Source of the DNA: Panopea generosa
Taxonomy: Eukaryota; Mollusca; Bivalvia; Adapedonta; Hiatellidae
Reading direction: 5' to 3'
Length of the DNA stretch: 64,000 nucleotides
Assembly: GCA_029582155.1 (NCBI GenBank)
Contig: CM055911.1
Span: 49,622,901-49,686,900 of the forward strand
The notes below the pieces were generated by a model. That model was not told the DNA's origin, ran no database searches, and worked only from the letters and a program-made list of their open reading frames with translations. Each line of letters starts with the position of its first letter. The first letter of the stretch is position 1. Positions 1-14,000 of this stretch are shown in pieces. Both the position numbers and the translations under genes were made by a program.

Positions 1-419
1 GTCTAGTAAAGGGCGATAACCGTTGAATAAATGTTTTCTCGAGTGAACAGGTTGTGTCCCCTGTTATTAAATAAATGAGGAGATTTTGTGTATATTTTCT
101 TTTTTGGAAGTATATTGTAAATAATATACACCGGTCGTTGATACGTTAAACTTTGTATGGCAAAGAGAGAAAAACGAAAAAAAAAATGATGGTAAAATAT
201 TTGAGCCAATACGTTTCTTAGAAATTTGATGCTGAATAAGATGCTGATTTTATGTCATGGATTTTGTAATGAAATTATCAAAAAAAAAAAATTTCTGACC
301 TTCATGTGCAAATGCAAATATTAACGCACCGAGTTTGCTGAGGTTAATGATGACAATTGGGCAGAAGAAAATTGATAATTGTGAATAAAAAAAAAATTCC
401 ATATCAAACGAATGATTCT

Positions 420-615
420 TAAAACGAACAACAACAACAACGACAACCACAACCACAACAACAACAACAACAACAACAACCATAACAACAACCATAACAA
501 CAACAACAACACATTGCTTACAAAAACAACAGCAACAACAATAACAACGGCAACACACCAAAAATGCATCATCATCAAACGCAGAACAACAAACAAAATC
601 AGCAACAACAAAACC
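420..615 (+). repeat. AAC-rich microsatellite (copy A)
   Basis: Imperfect (AAC)n/(CAACAA)n run with CAT and ACC interruptions. Long open frames on both strands here (poly-Asn/His on +, poly-Val/Leu/Cys on -) follow from the trinucleotide repeat and are not genes. The counterpart in copy B is at 36940-37105. Confidence 0.9.
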
Positions 616-1229
616 AACACTTTTGAAATACAGGGAATGAACCTTTTCACACACGAGAACTTTTCTAGATGTGTAATGTATGTAGATAATCATAAATACA
701 TCTCTTCTCATGATTTATAGTATTCTACAATGACCTAAAGGGAGCTTTTATGGATATGTTTATACATTTTATAGAAGTGCTGTGCTTTCTTATTCGACAT
801 GTAAAACTATTCTAACTAGTTATCAACCGTACATACTCGGCCAATTCCGTCATTCTTTGGTATTAGATTAGGATCATTGGCGAGGTGGTCCGAATGACTA
901 GTTATAAGACTGGTTCATGGTTGAGTTACATTTTTTTGTACTATTTTGTTAAAAATGTCAGAGACGGGTTTCTCTTTTCCTCATTTTGAAAAAAAAAGAT
1001 AAAATAGTTTTCACAAGAACCAGTTCAATTCAACTCATTGTACGAAATTTATATGGACGGATGAACTTACAACTAACAGTCTGGTGTTTTCGACAATTCT
1101 ATAGTTTCCACATGTCAATACTCGTATAATAAAAAATAATTGATTATTGTTCTTCGTAAAGCAATAAAACAATTAACTTTACATTAAATTGTTTGTATTT
1201 TATTTTCCCCTCTGTTAAGTATAACAGTA

Positions 1230-1440
1230 CATTTGCGTTGTTCAGTGGTAGAGCATCAGCCCCATGATTGGAGGGTCGTGGGTTCGAACCTCCGCTATGG
1301 CTATGTATGGTGTCCTTGAGCAAGACACTTTTTCCGCATATGCTTAGTACTGGTTATACCCACGACGACTTCAAGCGTGATTTGTGTAAGTTGGAATAAC
1401 TTGTTTCACAATCGAAGAAAAACAAATAAGTTTAAATTAA
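1230..1440 (+). mobile_element. tRNA-derived SINE, family B
   Basis: The head resembles a tRNA with A box 'gttcagtggtagagcatc' and B box 'gggttcgaacctcc'. It is followed by a conserved body containing 'gtgtccttgagcaagacact' and 'tggttatacccacgacgac', then an A-rich end. Related copies lie at 29131-29330, 37725-37925 and, on the minus strand, 55510-55715. The 'ccttgagcaagacact' word recalls the conserved central domains of V-SINE/MetaSINE-type elements; that family link is inference. Confidence 0.75.
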
Positions 1441-1877
1441 ACTTTTGAACTAAGTTCTAGTATAACAGTATGTTGGTGACGTTTTCGTCTGCTATCCGGG
1501 GATATATGGAACATACCCGGGATATCGGATATACCATATATGTATACGATATCCAGATTAAAATTTAACCCATCTGTTAAGCACCGGGGCAAACCCATGT
1601 GGATTTATGCTATGGAATGGTGCAAAAGATCGAAGGAAACGTGCCCACCTTAGGTAACATTTTTCACACCACCGTTGCACTTTTTGCAAAACAATTATAC
1701 TGGTTTTGAATGATCACTTTATATATAACCGGTTATTCGTCTCTATACAGAGATGGCGTTCGACTTATTAAGGAAGTTGTCTGCAAAAATGTGCCCTGAA
1801 GCGGGCACTTTTCCTTATTTTTTTGCACCACTCAATAGCATTTCACGTGTGATTACCGCCGTGATAAGTAGTTGTCA

Positions 1878-2085
1878 TTAACGAGTTGGGTTTAACACCA
1901 GGTAAAAACATCCAGTATTATAAGTGAAGGAAGACAATTCAGAGATCTGAGTAGAAACAGTGTCCTTCCGCGAGTAACTGGCAAACTTTCTCACATAAAC
2001 ATTTTGAATCGAGCTTGGTTCGAACCTACAACCTTAGCGATCAACGATTTATTGATCCTGAGAAGGTAACAGCACCCTTTACATC
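1878..2085 (-). mobile_element. tRNA-derived SINE, family A, minus strand
   Basis: Read on the minus strand, a B-box-like 'ggttcgaaccaagctcg' precedes a body with 'gccagttactcgcggaagga' and a tail near 'ggtgttaaaccc'. The tRNA head is degraded. The same body is clearest at 28449-28699. Confidence 0.6.
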
Positions 2086-2374
2086 AACTCAGTTAAAGAG
2101 AACTAATCATATAATGTATTATAATCAATGTTTATTACCAGTATGTAAACTTAAAACATCATCGAACTGAAAGAGAGGGCGAGCGAAGAGAGTATGGTGT
2201 CTACTTTGCATAATATTTATCTACAATCGCTAGTACGAAAATTACATAACTAGTTCATTAAAAACCTATTGTGTCGACTTCTATTTTGCTCATAGTAAAC
2301 ACATAATTATGTATCATGAACCATACTAAGCCAAATGATCAGTGCTTCATTTGCATAATGGGCGGGGACGCAAA

Positions 2375-2684
2375 CTCAGAGTGTGATCTTGACCTTTGAG
2401 GTACAGGTCTAGGTCTTACGTGTGACACATCGTCGTGTCATCTTGATCAACTGAGCCAAATTAAAGACAAAGTTACAGACCAGAAACGCAATATCAAACG
2501 AATTGAAAATGTGACCTTGACCTTTAAAGAAAGGTTCTGGATCTTATACGAGATACTTAGTTATGTTATGTTGATCAACTGAGCCAAGTGTTTTTAAAAT
2601 GTATTTATTAGTGACAAAGTTACAAACCGAACACGAAATCTCAAACAGACCGAGAGTGAAATCGCACACTGACACAAAGCCATC
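2375..2684 (+). repeat. Fragment of the ~160-bp 'gaccttgacctttgag' repeat
   Basis: About two diverged units containing 'gtgatcttgacctttgaggt' and 'acaaagttacaaaccgaaca'. The longer array is at 39725-41050; a minus-strand fragment is at 17330-17580. Confidence 0.75.
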
Positions 2685-3655
2685 ACAGCAGATTGTATAA
2701 GCCATCCTAGTCATCACAGCAGATTATATGAGCCATCTTAGCCATCACAGTAGATTGTATGAGCCATCCTAGCCATCACAACATATTGTATGAGCCATCC
2801 TAGACATAACAACAGATTGTATGAGCCATCCTAGCCATTGCAGCAGATTGTATAAACCATCCTAGCCATTTCAGCAGATTAAATGAGCCATCACAGCAGA
2901 TTGTATGAGTCATCCTAGTCACTACAACAAATTGTATGAGACATCCTAGTAGATTGTAACAGCCATACTAGCCACCAGAACTAATTGTATGAGTCATCCT
3001 AACCATCAGAGCAGATTGTATGAGTCATCCTAGCCGTCACCTTAGATTGTATGAAACATCCTAGCAATAACAGCAGATTGTATGAGCCATCCTAACTATT
3101 AGAGCAGATTATATGAGCCCACCTAGCCATCACAGCAGATTGAATGAGCCATTCAAGCCATCACAGAAGATTAAAATCATAAGCCATCCTAGCCATCAAA
3201 GCAGATTGTATGAGTCATCCTAACCATCATAGCAGATTGTATGAGAAATCCTTGCAATCACCACAGATTGTATGAGCCATCCTAGCCATCACAACAGATT
3301 AAATGAGCCATCCTAGCAGATTGTATGAGCCATCCTAGCTATCACAGTATATTGTATGAGCCATCCTAACCATCACCACAGATTGTATGAGCCATCCTAG
3401 CCATCACATCAGAATGTATGTGCCATCCTAGCCATCAGAGCAGATTGTATGAGCCATCCCAGCCATCACAGAGGATTAAAATTATGAGCCATCCTTCCCA
3501 TCAAAGTAGACTGTATGAGCCATTCTAGCCTTCACAGCAGATAATATGAGCCGTTTTAGCCATCACAGCAGATTGTAGGATCAATTCTAACTATCACAGC
3601 AGTTTATATGAGCCATCCTAGCTATCACAGCAGATTTTATTAGCCATCCTAGTAT
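2685..3655 (+). repeat. 31-bp minisatellite array 1
   Basis: Tandem units of 31 bp, consensus 'attgtatgagccatcctagc' followed by 'catcacagcag', with many point changes and shortened units where the 'catcacagc' part is missing. The period is not a multiple of 3 and stops are frequent, so it is not coding. Confidence 0.95.
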
Positions 3656-4187
3656 TCAGATTATAAATGCCAACCTAGCCACCGCTACAGTTTAAAGCAG
3701 CCATAGGACAAATCCTCGCTATGACATCACATGATAGGAGCTACCTAAGCTATCAGAAAAGATTATAGAAGCCACTCTAGCAAATGTAGCAACTTATAGG
3801 AGCCATATTAGCCATCACAATAGATAGTAGAAGCTATCACAGCCATGCTAGCACGTTATCGGATCTGTGGTAGCCATTGCAGCACATTATAGGAACCTTC
3901 GGTGTAGAGGAATGCACTCCGTATATGTCACTTCTAAAGATGCCGCAATAACTTTTGCGAGATGCGTGTTATATAAATTATGTTCTAAGGGAAATAACTC
4001 GTTTAGCTTTATTGCATATAGTTTCATTGACAGTTACTCAACCTGTACGTATCGCATGATTATACACTACACTTAATGTTTAAAGACTTCCTAGAATAAT
4101 GATCACAACAATCTATCGTGTTATATTTCTCGTTTCAATACCAACTGTATTCTATTTGGAATTCGTGAACTAAACACACCAATACAA
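3656..4187 (+). other. Closing block of the large repeat, with a paired 69-codon ORF
   Basis: This block is shared with 43171-43692. An ATG-initiated 69-codon ORF at 3867-4076 has an equal-length counterpart at 43376-43585, with stops at the same place. Both begin M-V-x-I-A-A-H-Y-R-N-L-R-C-R-G and end near Y-R-M-I-I-H-Y. No known domain is recognised. Differences include both silent and replacing changes, so this may simply be a frame that stayed open in two young copies. Confidence 0.4.
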
Positions 4188-5990
4188 TCTAATAAAATGT
4201 CCCTCATTGAGCTACTGATCTGTCGCAACGGACAGATAAACACAACATAATTCAACAAACCTCATCCACAGACAGGCATGTCATTTCAGCAATGCTTTAA
4301 TTCAAAATTTCAATAAAACAAAATTTGTTTATTTTTTATTGAACTGTGATTTATATTAGATATTGTTATGTCTATATGATCAGGCCCCGAAAATGTTGTT
4401 CCATGCTTATATGTAGGTGGTATTGGATATAGTGTAAGTGGACCCTTACACCAAAAGGTAGTGGGTTCAACCTCCAGTTCGACCCAATGCCTATAAAAAA
4501 GGCTGACAGTTCTGCATATATACCACGAGCAGTTCATATTATAAACCATAAAGAGCTTTCTTCACAATCAAGCTAAAGTATATTAGTATAAGCTAAACTA
4601 AACTAAGAGTTTATCTCATAATCACTGTTATGAGATCATGAAACAACGCGTAGTGAACTAGAGGCAAAACCTTTGCTGTTCCATTAATTAACTTTGTCTT
4701 AAGGATGCAATAATTTTGTATTATTTTCAAGAGGCAAAACCTTCGTTGTTCCATTAATCATCTTTGTCTTAAGGATGCAATGGTTTTGTATTTATCACGG
4801 TATCGGTGCTCGGAAATGTTGATAAATCTTGAGATATGAAATTATACATGTAACAAGACCAGTACATCACATGTGTTACTTGCATATGGTGTAGCTTCAT
4901 TGTTGGCATGTGAAAATCGAAGAAAAAAAACTACAAAAAATCTCACCCAAGGCTCCTTTATTTTTCTCTTTATCAAAGTGAACAAACCTTACAACATAAC
5001 ATTTATTTGGTTATAAAACAGTAATTCAAGTTTTATATTAAGGATACCCAGGCCCCTAAAAAAGCTAGCTGAAATTTATTACAACTGTGCCTACACACCG
5101 TTTTCAGCCAACCTACGCCCCTGACCTGTAAGTTCACATATCATTAGCATTTAACAAATAACTCAATTATTTCAAAGTACAAACAATACACAGAGAAAAT
5201 AAAATCCCAGAAAGTATTTCTATATAAACAAAGGAAATGAAATCCAAGTTTTTCCTTAAGAAATTCTAGAAATAAATCCTACGTTCGTATTATAACAAAC
5301 AAAAATAAGATACAGAAAAATTTAACCTGATTTTCATCCTTGGTACATAAAATTATATATAATCCAAATATAAAACCAATGATATCAATATTAACAACAA
5401 CTGTGTGGCTGCTCTTTTCCAAATATCAATTTCATATTTTTTTCTCTCCAATGTTTACATTCCATCCAAAAACTTGGCTCAGACATTTATATCTAGCTTT
5501 AAATATCAACACAAACAAACATGCAGTTATATAATCAAGTAACAAGTTCATTGTTTACAGTAAATATGTTCCATACCTTTCAAATAATGTTTGAGTAACT
5601 AAATAATAGATCAAAGGACTGCGACTGAACGATTCTTTTATCAGTTTTGTATTAAAAAACATTTAGGGAGCAAACTACCCATACCATTGAGCAGACGACA
5701 CAACACATCACTGATTATTTTATCATTGAAAACAATGCTTTATTTTCTTAAAATGTTAGGTTCACATGTCTCGGAAGATTATTGGAGCCATCGTTTGTTT
5801 TACGACTTCTGTTAAAACCACATTTAATATGACACTCAACAGTCTGGATTATCATGGTTATTGTGGGCATGACTTCATTAATAAATGCATGATTACAATT
5901 AAGTAGAATTAATATTGAAAACAACAATACCTTATTTTCTTTAAATGCTTTGGCATAAACAGTTTGAGCAATTACAGCACATTAAAGGAA
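4188..5990. other. Gene-free interval
   Basis: No supportable gene. A direct duplication of about 62 bp lies at 4668-4790 (two copies of 'gaggcaaaacctttgctgtt' and 'tttgtcttaaggatgcaat'). A tRNA-like 'gtgggttcaacctccagttc' at about 4460 may be the remains of another SINE. The rest is AT-rich and unremarkable. Confidence 0.6.
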
Positions 5991-8830
5991 AGAACATTAT
6001 AGTAGCCATCTAAGCAATGACAGCAGATTGTATGAGCCATCGTAACCATCATAGCATATTGTATCAGCCATCCTAGCCATCATAGCAGATTATAGTAGCC
6101 ATCTAAGCAATGACAGCAGATTGTATGAGCCATCCTAGCCATCATAGCATATTGTATCAGCCATCCTAGCCATCACAGCAGATTATATGAGCTTTCCTAT
6201 CCATCCTATCAGATTATATCAGCCATCCTTACCATCACAGCAGATTAAATAAGCCATCCTATCAGATTATATGAGCCATCCTAGCCATCACAGCATATTA
6301 CATGAGGCATCCTAGCCATCATAGCATATAATATGAGCCAACCTGGCCATCACAGCAGATTATATGAGTCATCCTAGCCATCCTATCAGTTAATATGAGC
6401 CATCCTAGCCATCATAGCATATAATGAGCCATCCTAGCCACCACAGCAGATTGTATGAGCCATCCTAGCCTTCACAGAAAATAGTATGTGCCATCCTAGT
6501 CATCATAGCAGATTGTATTAGTCATCGTTGCTATCACAGCAGATTGTATGAGCCATCCTAGCCAACACAGCAGATTGTATGAGCCATCCTAGCCATTGCA
6601 GCAGACTTTATGAGCCATCCTAGCAGATTGTATGAGCCATCCTAGTCACCACAACATATTGTATAAGCCATCCTAGTACATGTAGATTGTATGAACCATC
6701 CTTACCACCATTACAAATTGTATTAGTCATCCTGACCATCAGAACAGATTGTATGAGCCATCTCATCCATCAACACACATTGTATGAACCACCCTAGCCA
6801 TCACAGCAGATAGTATGACCCATCCTAGCTATCACAGCAGATTATATGAACCATTCAAGTCATCACAGCAGAATGTATGAGATATGCTAGCAGATTGTAT
6901 GAGTCATCTTAGATATCACCACAGATTGTATGAGCCATCCTAGCCATCACAACACATTGTATGAGCCATCCTAGCCATCACAACACATTGTATGAGCCAT
7001 CCTATCCATTACAGCAGATTGTTTGAGCCATCCTAGCCATCATTGCACATTGTATGAGCCATCAAAGCCATCACAGCAGTTTGTATGAGCCATCACAGCA
7101 GATTGTATGAGCCATCCTAGCCATCACAACAAATTTTTTGAGCCATCCTATCCATCACAGCAGATTGTTTGAGCCATCCTAGCCATCACCACAGATTGTA
7201 TGAGCCACCAAAGCCATCTCAGAAGATTGTTTGAGCCATCTTAGCCATCACAGCAGTTTGTATGAGTCATCCTAGCAGATTATATGAGCAATCATAGCCA
7301 TCATAGCAGATTATATAAGCCATCGTAGCCGTCACAGCATATTGTTTGAGCCATCATAGCCATCAAAACAGATTATAAAAGCCATTATAGCCATCACAGC
7401 AGACTGTATGAGCCATCCTAGTTATCACAGCAGATTGTATGAGCCATCCAAGCCATCACATCAAATTTCATGAGCCACCATAGCTATCACAGCAGATTAT
7501 ATGAGCCATGCTAGACATCACAGCATATTGTATGAGCCATTCTAGCAGATTGTATTAGCCATCCTAGCCACCACAGCAGTATGTATGAGCCATCCTAGTA
7601 GATTTTATGAGCCATCCTAGCTACCACAACAAATTGTATTAGTTATCTTTACCAACAGAGCAGATTGTATGAGCCATTTCATCCATCACCACATATTGTA
7701 TGAGCCATCCTTAACACCACAGCAGATAGTATGAGCCATCCCAGACATCACCAAAGATTGTATGAGCCATCCTAGTCATCACCACAGATTGTATGAGCCA
7801 TCCTAGCCATCACAGCAGATTATTTTAGCCATCCTAGCCATCACTGCAGATTGTTTGAGCCTTCCTAGCCATCTCCACAGATTTATGAACCATTCTAGCC
7901 ATCAACAAATATTGTGTGTGATTGTATAAGATTATATTAGCCATCCTAGCCAGCATATCAGATTATATTAACCATCCTAGCCATCACAGCAAATTGTATG
8001 AGCCATCCTAGCCATCACAGTAGATTGTATGAGTCATCTTAGCCTCCTAGCCATCACAGCAGATTATATGAGCCATCCTAGCCATAACACAATATTGAAG
8101 CCATCCTAGCCATAACGGAAAATTGTATGTGCTATCCTAGCCATCACAGTAGACTATACGAGCCATCCTGGCCATCACAGCAGATTGTATGAGCCATCCG
8201 AGCCATCACAGCAAATTGTATGAGCCATCCTAGCCATCACAGTAGATTGTATGAGTCATTCTAGCCATCACAGCAGATTATATGTGCCATCATAGCCATA
8301 ACACCATATTGAATGAGCCATCCTAGCCTTCACGGAAAATTGTATGTGCTATCCTAGCCATGACAGTAGACTATACGAGCCATCCTTGCCATCACAGCAG
8401 ATTGTATGAGCCATCCTAGCCATCACAGCAGATTGTGTGAGCCATTCTAGCCATAACAGCAGATTGTATGAGCCATCCTAGCCATCACAGCAGATTGTAT
8501 GAGTCATCCTAGCCATAACAGCAGATTGTATTAGCCATCCTAGCCATCACAGCAGATTGTATGAGCCTTCCTAGCCATCACAGCAGATTATATGAGTCAT
8601 CCTAGCCATAACAGCAGATTGTATGAGCCATCCTAGCCATCACAGCAGATTGTATGAGCCATCCTAGCAGATTATATGAGTTATCCTTGCCACCACAACA
8701 AATTATTTGAGCCATCCTAACCACCAGAGCAAATTATATGAGTCATCCTAGCCATCACTGCAGATTTTACGAACCATCCTAGCCATCACAACAGATTGTA
8801 TGGGCCATCTTTGTAGATTGTAAGAGCCAT
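5991..8830 (+). repeat. 31-bp minisatellite array 2 (longest)
   Basis: Same 31-bp unit as array 1, running about 2.8 kb, so roughly 90 units including shortened ones. Higher-order duplication is visible: blocks around 7980-8180 and 8200-8400 share the same variant units ('acggaaaattgtatgtgct', 'cagtagactatacgagcc'). It lacks the flanking blocks seen with arrays 1 and 3, apart from a short 'aatgcactccgt' match near 9421. Confidence 0.95.
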
Positions 8831-10288
8831 CTTATGCAAAAAGAATGACTACAAAATACAATTTCCATCCTAGAAATTAAATGATGTTTAGATTACTTGA
8901 AGCAAATACCGATTTATACATAACCCAAATGGCAGTTCTTATCTGATCACCGAGCATGATGCCAGTAATCACCACATGCTGGACAATGGTACTTAATCTA
9001 TACGGCTAACTTGTTCATTTACAACCCCCATAAGACCTAATTAAACACCACTTTAATGACCGGAATAAACGCCAACAGCAATGAAAAATGGCTATTTCTA
9101 CTGATGTTTCTATATTCATTTAAATTGAAGCATTAGTGGCGATGTCTTTTGAAATTCCAAAATTCATACCTGACTTATTTGGTTCAAAATTAGCAAAACT
9201 GTTGATGTATACATGAGTGTATGTCATTTTGATTTAAAAGTTTATACATTAAAAAAAAATCTTTGAAAACCTTTTTTGAATTAAACAAAAAGATATTGAC
9301 AGTTCTTATTATAGGATTGTTGTGTGCATTGTGTCGAGTATACATTAAAAAGAGCAAATGTTCATTATTAATGTAAGAAACATTTTGTTAATTTAGAAAT
9401 CATTGTGTATCCATTTGCAAAATGCACTCCGTCATGTAGTCACTTCTAACTCAATTTGAACAATTTGAACAGAATTATTAGTATGCATTATAACGTTGAT
9501 TACCAGTATTACAAATAATGATCGGCCCCTAGTGAACAGTCATCTTATCTCTCATAAATCAATAGTTCCCACAGCTACCAATCCAAACCAGATAAGAGAT
9601 AAGAGCAAGCAGAACAGTAGTATAGCCACACCTTCTGTTTTAAATATGCTGAAAGGCCAACAATACCGGTTTTCGATAAAGTGAACTCCGCCCTTCTCAC
9701 TTTGATAATACATAGCTGTAAATATCTACAAACTAAGCATTCATACTTACAAATGTATCATCAACAATGAAAATATGTAAAAGTATTTAATACATCAGTA
9801 CAAAAAATCAAGTTAATGTTCACAATTTGTTTGTTGCTTAATATATAGAGATCGAAAACGTATTACAGACAAAAATATAGTTATAATTAGTTGTAAGTTA
9901 TGAAATTAGTTATTAGTTAATATGCTGTTTACAATTTTTGTTTAATATTCTACATGTGGACCTATACATTGAATTATTGGGATGAATAATGCATGTACGT
10001 TTTTTATAAAGATCATATGAAGCAAGTAGTTACTGTTTTTGTTTAAATACACCTTTTTGCAAATAGTAATAACCAAGAATCACTTGACAAGGTGGAATTA
10101 ATACTGTTCTACAAAGTTTGTACACTATCCTTTGTTTTTTTATTTTAAATGAAACAGCTTTTGTTAATACAACAAAACTATTATCTTAATTGTGCATTGA
10201 ATTTGACCGAAATTCGCCAACATTTGAAAATTCATCCAAAACTGATGATAATATAATTTCGTACTTTTCTATAGTTTTTTCAAGACAG

Positions 10289-10430
10289 CTCCGGGAATGT
10301 TATTTTTCAATTTAAGAAATGGCCATCAGATACAGTGTGTTATCTTTTACCAAATGAAGAACAAGTAGAGCTGTTTAAAGCAGGTTGTTACAAGTGGAAA
10401 CCCTTAGGCAGTAAAACCATTATGGATTAG
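10289..10430 (+). pseudogene. Possible orphan terminal exon (unidentified)
   Basis: A 47-codon open frame from TCC at 10290 ends in TAG at 10428-10430. It follows a plausible 3' splice site ('caagacag' to 10288, with a second candidate 'ttctatag' a few bases upstream). The translation has balanced composition, unlike the low-complexity frames around it: it includes WPSDTVCYLLPNEEQVELF and CYKWKPLGSKTIMD. No upstream exon was found and I do not recognise the family. It could be a retro-inserted or transposon-derived fragment, or chance. Confidence 0.3.
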
Positions 10431-11029
10431 GCCTCCGTTAGAAAAGGTGAAAGAGACCATTTTAAAAGTTAATTGTTTTTTTTTCTATACGCAAAAAGAA
10501 TCGTGGCAATGTTTCTTTCAAAATCAATCATCACATGCAATGCAAAAGGAAAGACAACTAATAAAAGTAAATATGTTTTAACTCATAAATTTAATGCGGC
10601 ATATTAAACCAGTATTTAAAAATATTTCATTTATAAAGAAAGCAATAACTTGTTAATAAATGGCACACATTTCTCATGGCCTTCGATGCATTTATGATGA
10701 CGATACTTTTTTAAAGTGATTAAAGCGTGATTTAAATATATATTTACTGTTCAATAATTCTAATTTGAAAATAATTTGCTCCGATGGCGAAAATTATCTT
10801 AAAATTTCTGATTCAATAGTATACTATAATACTTGGTCAAGTTCGTCATCCTTCAGCATTATAACGGTAGCTATAAAATGTTATGTGCAAATGTTTATAT
10901 GGACAAATATCTTTTTTTCATTTTGTTGGAACATTATGTGTCGGATATAAGAATTCGTTTGTGATTCTCTGTGGGAATAATAGTGTGGCTCAGAAAATCA
11001 ACCAAAAATAAACCATAATGTATGTAACG

Positions 11030-11085
11030 GGATTCGAACCCAGATCTCATAGTACATAAATATTACCACTGCGTTATGCAGAAAT
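11030..11085 (-). repeat. tRNA-like remnant, minus strand
   Basis: On the minus strand, 'ataacgcagtggtaat' (A-box-like) is followed by 'gggttcgaatcccgttac' (B-box-like) at tRNA-like spacing. The acceptor stem and anticodon arm are not convincing, so this is a SINE head or tRNA pseudogene, not a working tRNA. Confidence 0.45.
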
Positions 11086-14000
11086 ATAACAAGTTGCAGT
11101 ATGAATTTAAGTATAGACTTTAACCGATGATGCCTGGAATTTCTGAACGAGTATGGCTATAATTGAGATTATTATATGCTTAATCATTTATGTTATTCAA
11201 CGGGTCAAGTCTAATTCAAATATTGGAGATAAAAGCATGTTTAAAAATATGTTTTTTTAAGGTAAACAATGGTATTTTGCACCAGACATGATCCATACAA
11301 ATAGCCACCATTTATGCTAAATTTTACAACTATGCCAGTATTTTATGTAATTAAAATGATATTATGCTGTCCTTGTCCTTAAAGTTATAATAAAGTGATA
11401 ATTTCATTTTTCAAATTCATGTATGCAAAATCTCTTATTTAGTTTATATACATTTATTATGACTTTTTTAATTCTAAATCTAAATTTTAATAATAGTATG
11501 CAAACTGAGCTTGATTCGAAATATATTATGATGTGTTTTGTTATGTAGTACTGCTTGTAGTTAACATGTTAATCCAATGTGAAAGCAGAAATATATCGAA
11601 AATAAAAAAATTATAAATAGGATATATAAATAAAGTTTATGCTTAGGTCAGCATACGTAAAAACGTGTAATATTGTATTTTTGTTGTTATTTCAGGTATA
11701 TTCAGGAAAACGATGTGAAAGCAATGTAGTATCATATCGACATCGACTTCTGTTGAAGCAAATTGTTTTAACTCTAAAAATACGAAACGAAATAAATATG
11801 TTTGATTAATACCAGAAATTAGAAGTTAGGTTGTTCTCAAAAGTGTCATCAAACTCAGTTTGACATTTAAAACTGTATTGCAATTGACTGGCTCTTTTTA
11901 AATATTTCAAATTATGTCACAAGTGTGGCACTTTTTCAATGTACACATGTGTGTTTCAATAATATGATATAGTAATAATTATAATATGGTAAAATTAACC
12001 GGTGGTCAGATTTCAAATAATTTTGTACATATGATCATCATTATGAGACCCTTTACCGAAATAGCTAAAATCAAATTGATCTCTTTTAAATGTATACTCG
12101 ACACATGACAGCCAGGGAACAAGGTTTATTTTCTCTATATATGTATGCGATATTTTGAACAGAGAGAAACATTTTTTTCTCTTCCACTAATGGTACAAAT
12201 TCAAAGTAATGCAATAAGATTGATCCTTGGATAGTCAGTCATCTACTTACATGTTTTATTATCCCTCCCATATAACACCGAAAGAATGAAGGTGGCATGT
12301 AGCACGAAAATGAAGGACAATACATGAAATAGTGTTCAGCGTCCTCTTTGCCCACATTTTATATAAATTGTATATAATTTGAATTTGTAGACAAATATGT
12401 CATAATTTAAGTTACTGCAACTATTTCTTAAACGAGCATGAATAATAGATACTTCAAAAGAACTTGTTAAATGAAAACATGGTATTTTGGTGCGTTTAAT
12501 ACATGTTGTATAAGTTGAAGTTTAAATGATGTTATATATTGAACATTAAGTATATGTTCCGCAATATTGTTCAAAGTGAAAATGTATAATGGTATAAAAG
12601 ATTTTCTAAATAATTGAGTTCTAGCATTTTCCAAACGATGAAACTACATGTTTTTTTTTATATTTAACAATCTCCAAACTTAAATTAAGTACATGTTTTG
12701 ATAAAAAATATATCTTATTAAGTTTTAGTGTTTACCTCAGAGTGAAGCCCTTCATTTGCAACCAGCATTAGATGCGTATAATTAAACAATGTCCGCTATT
12801 TCATTTTCTTCTATTTTCCTTTATGAATATGTATTATTGCCATTTTGATATTTTATGTAAATAATCTGTTGTTTGAATGGGCCACTTTTAATATTGGATA
12901 ACTTGCGGCCCAAACCCTTTTGCTATTTCATGTAATGACATATTCTAAACAATAACATATGTTTAAAATAAAATTTTATATGTTTGATATAAAAGTACTT
13001 TTATATTTGTATAATTCTTATAAACAATTAAGTCGTCCACATAATACTAAATCATATTATCAAATTCCTCCTATGATGGCTCAAAAGAGCTTGCCCTCAG
13101 GTTTCTTGAAAATGTTTAGGGAATAACATGGTATAATTTCAGAATAACCTTACAGTCAATTAAGTAAGTCAGCTGACACAGGTTAGCGATTTAAGGTCCA
13201 TCACGACCTTCCTGTTATAAAAATATTTGATGCATAAAATTGTTATTAAATAAAAAATCAAAGGATTAGAAAGATTAGATATATCCATATCTAAGACAAT
13301 TAGCTTTAAACTTGCATAGGTCATCATACGTATATACGAAAGGTATTTCAATCATTAATAATGAATCTTAGACTTTATTTAATCCCACATTTGAACTCTA
13401 ATGACCACAACCCAGCCCCATGGTTCCAAGTATTAACTCAGGCATAATTGTTTAATTATTTAGCGAACTGTTTTATAATATCTTTCTCAGAAACTGCAAA
13501 TGACAGGATATAGCTACTTGATAGGTAGTATAGTTGTGTAGTCTAATCTCATGATACTATTAACATGGTTTTGGGTGTCAATCATTAAATAGTAAAAAGG
13601 CATCTCTAAAACTGGAGATATTTTAAACCATAATACTATATATATATATATACTGCATATATATGAAGGATAAACATAATTATGATCACCTAATAGTTTG
13701 TTTAAATCATGATTTGGCATTGTTAAGGGATTCGAACGTATCAAAGGCCAACAAATATTAAACCTTACAATCCTCTTCTATTCTGATATTTGTTTTTATA
13801 GATTTCACATTTTAGTTTCATATTTGGTTTAAATGATCACTTTCCATTAGTATAGCTTATATTTGTTAGGTACTGTTTTATCTTCATTTAAATCAAACAG
13901 CTATATTTCATTAGAGCCTAGTTTGGCGACATTGAATTTTCGTATAATGTATATTATCATATTACAGGCTAAGGATCTAATTAAAACTGGCAAAATACAT

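Larger units (their letters stand above)
1..4187 (+). repeat. Large repeat, copy A (left edge cut by window)
   Basis: This segment matches 36620-43692 in the same orientation. Matching landmarks occur in the same order: the opening 'gtctartaaagggcgataac' (1 and 36621), an AAC-rich microsatellite, a SINE-B, a minus-strand SINE-A, part of a 160-bp tandem repeat, a 31-bp minisatellite and a closing block with a 69-codon ORF. Homology ends near 'ccaataca' (about 4187 and 43692). Copy A lacks about 1.2 kb present in copy B (38850-40077) and has a shorter minisatellite. Because the match starts at base 1, the left boundary may lie outside the window. Whether this is a segmental duplication or a very large non-autonomous mobile element cannot be settled here. 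Confidence 0.85.

Noticed and set aside
250-720. Overlapping frames of 100-150 codons on both strands (poly-Asn/His, poly-Val/Leu)
   Set aside because: They are translations of the AAC microsatellite in all frames; the same happens at 36879-37218.
1240-1310. tRNA gene candidate
   Set aside because: Head of SINE-B, shared with three other copies including the body.
2685-8830. CRISPR-like regular repeats
   Set aside because: 31-bp units are contiguous, with no unique spacers; eukaryotic minisatellite.
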